Shown here piece by piece: positions 25,101 through 34,100 of a DNA stretch of 64,000 nucleotides. The DNA lies in assembly GCA_003117195.1 (NCBI GenBank), contig BDSI01000115.1, forward strand, positions 1 to 64,000, in the 5' to 3' direction. The notes beneath the pieces are model-generated. The model was not told the origin of the DNA and searched no databases. It was given only the letters and a program-made list of their open reading frames with translations. The position numbers were made by a program, and so were the translations under genes. How positions within the stretch are numbered: the stretch's first letter is position 1; every line of letters starts with the position of its first letter. The stretch comes from Eudorina sp. 2006-703-Eu-15 (taxonomy: Eukaryota > Chlorophyta > Chlorophyceae > Chlamydomonadales > Volvocaceae).

Positions 25101-28100
25101 GCAGCAGCGTTAAAAACAGGCACGGCATTCGCAGCAGGTACAGGAACAGCAGGCGGGACCGGACCCCAGCGGACCGGCGGACCCCAACGGTTCACCCGCT
25201 GCGGAGCTGCATTCGGAACAGCAGCAGGCACCTGACCAGGCAGTTGTCCCCAACCCAGATAAGGAGCATTGCCTAAAAACGGTGCAATGCCGGCCCAGAC
25301 AGGAGGATATGCAACGTTCGGGTAGTTCGGTGCGAACATCGTAACAGAGATGCGGTCCGAACGTCACAGATAACCGAACGCGCAACTAAACAAAGAATTC
25401 AGAACCTACTCAATCCAGTGGCCTTATCCACTTCGGCCAAGAAACGGACGAGGTGGTGCCGCAGGTTGCGAAGGCCGATGCGCAGCTTGCGCGGCGCGAC
25501 AGCCGACTTTGCCGAACCTGCGGTCACTCAACGGCTAAGCCACACAGGCAAACTAACAAGGCAATGTCGCAAGCTAGTAATGCAAATCACAGACCCTCGT
25601 CAGCGGCATCCAGGAGTGCAGCGGCGAGGTCGGCCATCAGTAGCTCGCGGTCGGGCTGCGTATCCGCTTCCATATGGTTATAAGAAGTAAGTATGAGAAC
25701 GCGTAGATCGAGATATGAGCGGGGTTTAACCCGCTCCTCCAGATTACGCAGTATACAACAGCAAGTGTATGTGCAGCAGGGCTCGCAGCGGCCGACGAGA
25801 GGGCAAGGATTGCTTCCGACCCTGCCTGGCACGCACCCTCGCTCTTGGCACCTGCCCAACGAACGAGCGTATGCTACCTTCCTTCGTGTTGAGTGCGTGC
25901 ACCTGTCCTCCAAGCTGCACTTATTACCGCGTGCCTCCGCGCCAGCTGCATGTGTCACGCACGGTAGCTATCGGCGCAGCGGAAAGGATTCATTGCTTGA
26001 TGAATGCGTGTATGTATGTACATATGATGTATGAGTCGCAGCTAGCTGTACTACGTACTTCTTTATGTATCGCTGCGCTTATGTTTCCTACATCACAGAT
26101 AGACGTACATGCAGCAGCAAGTTGGACGTTGAGGTAACGAACTTGCTGTCGGTAGTCCTCAACGTAAGCCCGACATGCATAAAAAGTGGCAAGGACGCTG
26201 ACATGCATGAGGCCGACATCCACGGGCCGCATGCATGCGTGTCACCGAGCGACGGAGCTCTGAAAGCAGCTAACTGACCTGCGCCAAACCATCAGCAATC
26301 GGCATCATCGATGCACCTATAGGCATGTGTGGTTCCCTACTTGACGGAACCCGAGATCGCCCGCTCCCCCTCGCCCCTGCTGGGCGCCGGCTTTCTCGTT
26401 TGTGCTTCTGTTTGACAATCATCCCGCAGCCCATCCTCCACATACACCCTGCCAAATCAACGAACCTATGCGCAGGGACACACATCGATGGTATTCTCCG
26501 TGGCTTGGAGCCCCACCGGCCGGCAGCTGGCCAGCGGGAGTCAGGACAGCAGCATCCGGGTGTGGGACGCCGAGAGTGGAGAATGCATGGCGACGTTGGA
26601 GGTCGGTGCGCAGTAGACACGTAGGGGTGTTGTTTATGTGAAGTGCGCGATGCAAGTGTATGTGCAGCAGGGCTCGCAGCGGCCGACGAGAGGGCAAAGA
26701 GTGCTTCCGTCCCTGCCTGGCACGCACCCTCGCTCTTGGCACCTGCCCAACGAACGAGCGTATGCTACCTTCCTTCGTGTTGAGTGCGTGCACCTGTCCT
26801 CCAAGCTGCACTTATTACCGCGTGCCTCCGCGCCAGCTGCATGTGTCACGCACGGTAGCTATCGGCGCAGCGGAAAGGATTCATTGCTTGATGAATGCGT
26901 GTATGTATGTACATATGATGTATGAGTCGCAGCTAGCTGTACTACGTACTTCTTTATGTATCGCTGCGCTTATGTTTCCTACATCACAGATAGACGTACA
27001 TGCAGCAGCAAGTTGGACGTTGAGGTAACGAACTTGCTGTCGGTAGTCCTCAACGTAAGCCCGACATGCATAAAAAGTGGCAAGGACGCTGACATACATG
27101 CATGAGGGCGACATCCACGGGCCGCATGCATGCGTGTCACCGAGCGACGGAGCTCTGAAAGCAGCTAACTGACCTGCGCCAAACCATCAGCAATCGGCAT
27201 CATCGATGCACCTATAGGCATGTGTGGTTCCCTACTTGACGGAACCCGCGATCGCCCGCTCCCCCTCGCCCCTGCTGGGCGCCGGCTTTCTCGTTTGTGC
27301 TTCTGTTTGACAATCATCCCGCCGCCCATCCTCCACATACACCCTGCCAAATCAACGAACCTATCTATGCGCAGGGACACACTTCGGTCGTGTATTCCGT
27401 GGCTTGGAGCCCCACCGGCCGGCAGCTGGCCAGCGGGAGTCAGGACAGCAGCATCCGGGTGTGGGACGCCGAGAGTGGAGAATGCGTGGCGACGTTGGAG
27501 GTCGGTGCGCAGTAGACACGTAGGGGTGTTGTTTGTGTGAAGTGCGCGATGCAAGTGTATGTGCAGCAGGGCTCGCAGCGAGGGCAAGGAGTGCTTCCGT
27601 CCCTGCCTGGCACGCACCCTCGCTCTTGGCACCTGCCCAATGAACGTGCGTATGCTACCTTCCTTCGTGTTGAGTGCGTGCACCTGTCCTCCAAGCTGCA
27701 CTTATTACCGCGTGCCTCCGCGCCAACTGCATGTGTCACGCATGCTAGCTATTGGCGCAGTGGAAAGGATTGCTTGATTAAAGTGTGTATGTATGTACAT
27801 ATGATGTATGAGTCGCAGCTAGCTGTACTACGTACTTCTTTATGTATCGCTGCGCTTATGTTTCCTACATCACAGATAGACGTACATGCAGCAGCAAGTT
27901 GGACGTTGAGGTAACGAACTTGCTGTCGGTAGTCCTCAACGTAAGCCCAACATGCATAAAAAGTGGCAAGGACGCTGACATACATGCATGAGGGCGACAT
28001 CCACGGGCCGCATGCATGCGTGTCACCGAGCGACGGAGCTCTGAAAGCAGCTAACTGACCTGCGCCAAACCATCAGCAATCGGCATCATCGATGCACCTA

Positions 28101-31100
28101 TAGGCATGTGTGGTTCCCTACTTGACGGAACCCGCGATCGCCCGCTCCCCCTCGCCCCTGCTGGGCGCCGGCTTTCTCGTTTGTGCTTCTGTTTGACAAT
28201 CATCCCGCCGCCCATCCTCCACATACACCCTGCCAAATCAACGAACCTATCTATGCGCAGGGACACACTTCGGTCGTGTATTCCGTGGCTTGGAGCCCCA
28301 CCGGCGGGCGGCTGGCCAGCGGGAGTCAGGACAACAGCATCCGGGTGTGGGACGCTGGGAGTGGAGAATGCGTGGCGACGTTGGAGGTCGGTGCGGAGTA
28401 GACACGTAGGGGTGTTGTTTGTGTGAAGTGCGCGATGCAAGTGTATGTGCAGCAGGGCTCGCAGCGGCCGACGAGAGGGCAAGGAGTGCTTCCGTCCCTG
28501 CCTGGCACGCACCCTCGCTCTTGGCACCTGCCCAACGAACGATCGTATGCTACCTTCCTTCGTGTTGCGTGCGTGCACCTGTCCTCCAAGCTGCACTTAT
28601 TACCGCGTGCCTCCGCGCCAGCTGCATGTGTCACGCACGGTAGCTATCGGCGCAGTGGAAAGGATTCATTGCTTGATGAATGCGTGTATGTATGTACATA
28701 TGATGTATGAGTCGCAGCTAGCTGTACTACGTACTTCTTTATGTATCGCTGCGCTTATGTTTCCTACATCACAGATAGACGTACATGCAGCAGCAAGTTG
28801 GACGTTGAGGTAACGAACTTGCTGTCGGTAGTCCTCAACGTAAGCCCAACATGCATAAAAAGTGGCAAGGACGCTGACATGCATGAGGCCGACATCCACG
28901 GGCCGCATGCATGCTTGTCACCGAGCGACGGAGCTCTGAAAGCAGCTAAATGACTTGCGCCAAACCATCAGCAATCGGCATCATCGATGCACCTATAGGC
29001 ATGTGTGGTTCCCTACTTGACGGAACCCGCGATCGCCCGCTCCCCTTCGCCCCTGCTGGGCGCCGGCTTTCTCGTTCGTGCTTCTGTTTGACAATCATCC
29101 CGCCGCCCGTCCTCCACATACACCCTGCTAAATCAACGAACCTATGCGCAGGGACACACATCGATGGTATTCTCCGTGGCTTGGAGCCCCATCGGCCGGC
29201 AGCTGGCCAGCGGGAGTCGGGACTGCAGCATCCGGGTGTGGGACGCCGAGAGTGGAGAATGCATGGCGACGTTGAAGGTCGGTGTGGAGTAGACACGTAG
29301 GGGTGTTGTTTATGTGAAGTGCGCGATGCAAGTGTATGTGCAGCAGGGCTCGCAGCGGCCGACGAGAGGGCAAGGAGTGCTTCTGTCCCTGCCTGGCACG
29401 CACCCTCGCTCTTGGCACCTGCCCAATGAACGTGCGTATGCTACCTTCCTTCGAGTGCGTGCACCTGTCCTCCAAGCTGCACTTGCTTATTACCGCGTGC
29501 CTCCGCGCCAGCTGCATGTGTCACGCACGGTAGCTATCGGCGCAGCGGAAAGGATTGTTTGATTAATGCGTATATGTATGATGAGTCGCAGCTAGCTGTA
29601 CTATGTACTCCTTAATGTATCGCTGCGTTTATGTTTCCTACATCACAGATAGACGTAGATGCAGCAGCAAGTTGGACGTTGAGGTAACGAACTTGCTGTC
29701 GGTAGTCCTCAACGTAAGCCCAACATGCATAAAAAGTGGCAAGGACGCTGACATGCATGAGGCCGACATCCACGGGCCGCATGCATGCTTGTCACCGAGC
29801 GACGGAGCTCTGAAAGCAGCTAAATGACTTGCGCCAAACCATCAGCAATCGGCATCATGCACCAATAGGCATGTGTGGTTCCCTACTTGACGGAACCCGC
29901 GATCGCCCGCTCCCCTTCGCCCCTGCTGGGCGCCGGCTTTCTCGTTCGTGCTTCTGTTTGACAATCATCCCGCCGCCCGTCCTCCACATACACCCTGCCA
30001 AATCAACGAACCTATGCGCAGGGACACACATCGATGGTATTCTCCGTGGCTTGGAGCCCCACCGGCCGGCAGCTGGCCAGCGGGAGTCGGGACAGCAGCA
30101 TCCGGGTGTGGGACGCCGAGAGTGGAGAATGCATGGCGACGTTGGAGGTCGGTGCGCAGTAGACACGTAGGGGTGTTGTTTATGTGAAGTGCGCGATGCA
30201 AGTGTATGTGCAGCAGGGCTCGCAGCGGCCGACGAGAGGGCAAAGAGTGCTTCCGTCCCTGCCTGGCACGCACCCTCGCTCTTGGCACCTGCCCAACGAA
30301 CGAGCGTATGCTACCTTCCTTCGTGTTGAGTGCGTGCACCTGTCCTCCAAGCTGCACTTATTACCGCGTGCCTCCGCGCCAGCTGCATGTGTCACGCACG
30401 GTAGCTATCGGCGCAGCGGAAAGGATTCATTGCTTGATGAATGCGTGTATGTATGTACATATGATGTATGAGTCGCAGCTAGCTGTACTACGTACTTCTT
30501 TATGTATCGCTGCGCTTATGTTTCCTACATCACAGATAGACGTACATGCAGCAGCAAGTTGGACGTTGAGGTAACGAACTTGCTGTCGGTAGTCCTCAAC
30601 GTAAGCCCGACATGCATAAAAAGTGGCAAGGACGCTGACATACATGCATGAGGGCGACATCCACGGGCCGCATGCATGCGTGTCACCGAGCGACGGAGCT
30701 CTGAAAGCAGCTAACTGACTTGCGCCAAACCATCAGCAATCGGCATCATCGATGCACCTATAGGCATGTGTGGTTCCCTACTTGACGGAACCCGCGATCG
30801 CCCGCTCCCCCTCGCCCCTGCTGGGCGCCGGCTTTCTCGTTTGTGCTTCTGTTTGACAATCATCCCGCCGCCCATCCTCCACATACACCCTGCCAAATCA
30901 ACGAACCTATCTATGCGCAGGGACACACTTCGGTCGTGTATTCCGTGGCTTGGAGCCCCACCGGCCGGCAGCTGGCCAGCGGGAGTCAGGACAGCAGCAT
31001 CCGGGTGTGGGACGCCGAGAGTGGAGAATGCGTGGCGACGTTGGAGGTCGGTGCGCAGTAGACACGTAGGGGTGTTGTTTGTGTGAAGTGCGCGATGCAA

Positions 31101-34100
31101 GTGTATGTGCAGCAGGGCTCGCAGCGAGGGCAAGGAGTGCTTCCGTCCCTGCCTGGCACGCACCCTCGCTCTTGGCACCTGCCCAATGAACGTGCGTATG
31201 CTACCTTCCTTCGTGTTGAGTGCGTGCACCTGTCCTCCAAGCTGCACTTATTACCGCGTGCCTCCGCGCCAACTGCATGTGTCACGCATGCTAGCTATTG
31301 GCGCAGTGGAAAGGATTGCTTGATTAAAGTGTGTATGTATGTACATATGATGTATGAGTCGCAGCTAGCTGTACTACGTACTTCTTTATGTATCGCTGCG
31401 CTTATGTTTCCTACATCACAGATAGACGTACATGCAGCAGCAAGTTGGACGTTGAGGTAACGAACTTGCTGTCGGTAGTCCTCAACGTAAGCCCAACATG
31501 CATAAAAAGTGGCAAGGACGCTGACATACATGAGGCCGACATCCACGGGCCGCATGCATGCTTGTCACCGAGCGACGGAGCTCTGAAAGCAGCTAACTGA
31601 CCTGCGCCAAACCATCAGCAATCGGCATCATCGATGCACCTATAGGCATGTGTGGTTCCCTACTTGACGGAACCCGCGATCGCCCGCTCCCCCTCGCCCC
31701 TGCTGGGCGCCGGCTTTCTCGTTTGTGCTTCTGTTTGACAATCATCCCGCCGCCCATCCTCCACATACACCCTGCCAAATCAACGAACCTATCTATGCGC
31801 AGGGACACACTTCGGTCGTGTATTCCGTGGCTTGGAGCCCCACCGGCGGGCGGCTGGCCAGCGGGAGTCAGGACAACAGCATCCGGGTGTGGGACGCTGG
31901 GAGTGGAGAATGCGTGGCGACGTTGGAGGTCGGTGCGGAGTAGACACGTAGGGGTGTTGTTTGTGTGAAGTGCGCGATGCAAGTGTATGTGCAGCAGGGC
32001 TCGCAGCGGCCGACGAGAGGGCAAGGAGTGCTTCCGTCCCTGCCTGGCACACACCCTCGCTCTTGGCACCTGCCCAACGAACGATCGTATGCTACCTTCC
32101 TTCGTGTTGCGTGCGTGCACCTGTCCTCCAAGCTGCACTTATTACCGCGTGCCTCCGCGCCAGCTGCATGTGTCACGCACGGTAGCTATCGGCGCAGTGG
32201 AAAGGATTCATTGCTTGATGAATGCGTGTATGTATGTACATATGATGTATGAGTCGCAGCTAGCTGTACTACGTACTTCTTTATGTATCGCTGCGCTTAT
32301 GTTTCCTACATCACAGATAGACGTACATGCAGCAGCAAGTTGGACGTTGAGGTAACGAACTTGCTGTCGGTAGTCCTCAACGTAAGCCCAACATGCATAA
32401 AAAGTGGCAAGGACGCTGACATGCATGAGGCCGACATCCACGGGCCGCATGCATGCTTGTCACCGAGCGACGGAGCTCTGAAAGCAGCTAAATGACCTGC
32501 GCCAAACCATCAGCAATCGGCATCATCGATGCACCTATAGGCATGTGTGGTTCCCTACTTGACGGAACCCGCGATCGCCCGCTCCCCTTCGCCCCTGCTG
32601 GGCGCCGGCTTTCTCGTTCGTGCTTCTGTTTGACAATCATCCCGCCGCCCGTCCTCCACATACACCCTGCTAAATCAACGAACCTATGCGCAGGGACACA
32701 CATCGATGGTATTCTCCGTGGCTTGGAGCCCCACCGGCCGGCAGCTGGCCAGCGGGAGTCGGGACTGCAGCATCCGGGTGTGGGACGCCGAGAGTGGAGA
32801 ATGCATGGCGACGTTGAAGGTCGGTGTGGAGTAGACACGTAGGGGTGTTGTTTATGTGAAGTGCGCGATGCAAGTGTATGTGCAGCAGGGCTCGCAGCGG
32901 CCGACGAGAGGGCAAGGAGTGCTTCTGTCCCTGCCTGGCACGCACCCTCGCTCTTGGCACCTGCCCAATGAACGTGCGTATGCTACCTTCCTTCGTGTTG
33001 AGTGCGTGCACCTGTCCTCCAAGCTGCACTTGCTTATTACCGCGTGCCTCCGCGCCAGCTGCATGTGTCACGCACGGTAGCTATCGGCGCAGCGGAAAGG
33101 ATTGTTTGATTAATGCGTATATGTATGATGAGTCGCAGCTAGCTGTACTATGTACTCCTTAATGTATCGCTGCGTTTATGTTTCCTACATCACAGATAGA
33201 CGTAGATGCAGCAGCAAGTTGGACGTTGAGGTAACGAACTTGCTGTCGGTAGTCCTCAACGTAAGCCCAACATGCATAAAAAAGTGGCAAGGACGCTGAC
33301 ATGCATGCATGAGGGCGACATCCACGGGCCGCATGCATGCGTGTCACCGTGCGACGGAGCTCTGAAAGCAGCTAACTGACCTGCGCCAAACCATCAGCAA
33401 TCGGCATCATCGATGCACCTATAGGCATGTGTGGTTCCCTACTTGACGGAACCCGCGATCGCCCGCTCCCCCTCGCCCCTGCTGGGCGCCGGCTTTCTCG
33501 TTTGTGCTACTGTTTGACAATCAAGCCGCCGCCCATCCTCCACATACACCCTGCCAAATCAACGAACCTATGCGCAGGGACACACTTCGGTCGTGTATTC
33601 CGTGGCTTGGAGCCCCACCGGCGGGCGGCTGGCCAGCGGGAGTTGGGACAACAGCATCCGGGTGTGGGACGCTGGGAGTGGAGAATGCGTGGCGACGTTG
33701 GAGGTCGGTGCGGAGTAGACACGTAGGGGTGTTGTTTGTGTGAAGTGCGCGATGCAAGTGTATGTGCAGCAGGGCTCGCAGCGAGGGCAAGGAGTGCTTC
33801 CGTCCCTGCCTGGCACGCACCCTCGCTCTTGGCACCTGCCCAATGAACGTGCGTATGCTACCTTCCTTCGTGTTGCGTGCGTGCACCTGTCCTCCAACGA
33901 AGCTGCACTTATTACCGCGTGCCTCCGCGCCAGCTGCATGTGTCACGCACGCTAGCTATCGGCGCAGTGGAAAGGGTCGATTGACTAATGCGTGTATGTA
34001 TGTACATATGATGAATCGTAGTTAGCTGTACTACGTACTTCTTTATGTATCGCTGCGCTTATGTTTCCTACATCAGAGATGGACGTACATGCAGCAGCAA

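Larger units (their letters stand above)
19217..25760 (-). mobile_element. Ty3/gypsy chromovirus, 6,544 bp, inserted in the WD40 array
   Basis: Termini TGTTG...CAACA are flanked by the 5-bp target duplication GCAAG (19,212-19,216 and 25,761-25,765). Removing the insert and one GCAAG restores the unit sequence exactly. Minus-strand order is gag, protease, RT, RNase H, integrase, chromodomain, which identifies a chromovirus. The insert is antisense to the NACHT gene and inside an intron between blades 3 and 4. The 503-bp LTR at the left has no full partner at the right: only the last 21-22 bp agree (ATTACGCAGnATACAACA region). The coding part is intact except for one frameshift in integrase. 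Confidence 0.9.
26546..33285 (+). repeat. Four-unit higher-order duplication within the WD40 array
   Basis: 26,546-29,740 and 30,092-33,285 are near-identical at an offset of 3,542-3,546 bp (four units). Shared private variants include CAAAGAGTGC (26,695 and 30,240), the CTGATTAAAGTGTG spacer and the ACTATGTACTCC block (29,600 and 33,148). Exon 5 equals exon 9 and exon 6 equals exon 10 in protein. Exon 7 and exon 11 differ only at residue 14. Confidence 0.85.

Noticed and set aside
20341..25276. Plus-strand frames up to 464 codons opposite the chromovirus polyprotein
   Set aside because: Shadows of the strong minus-strand coding sequence; no motifs.
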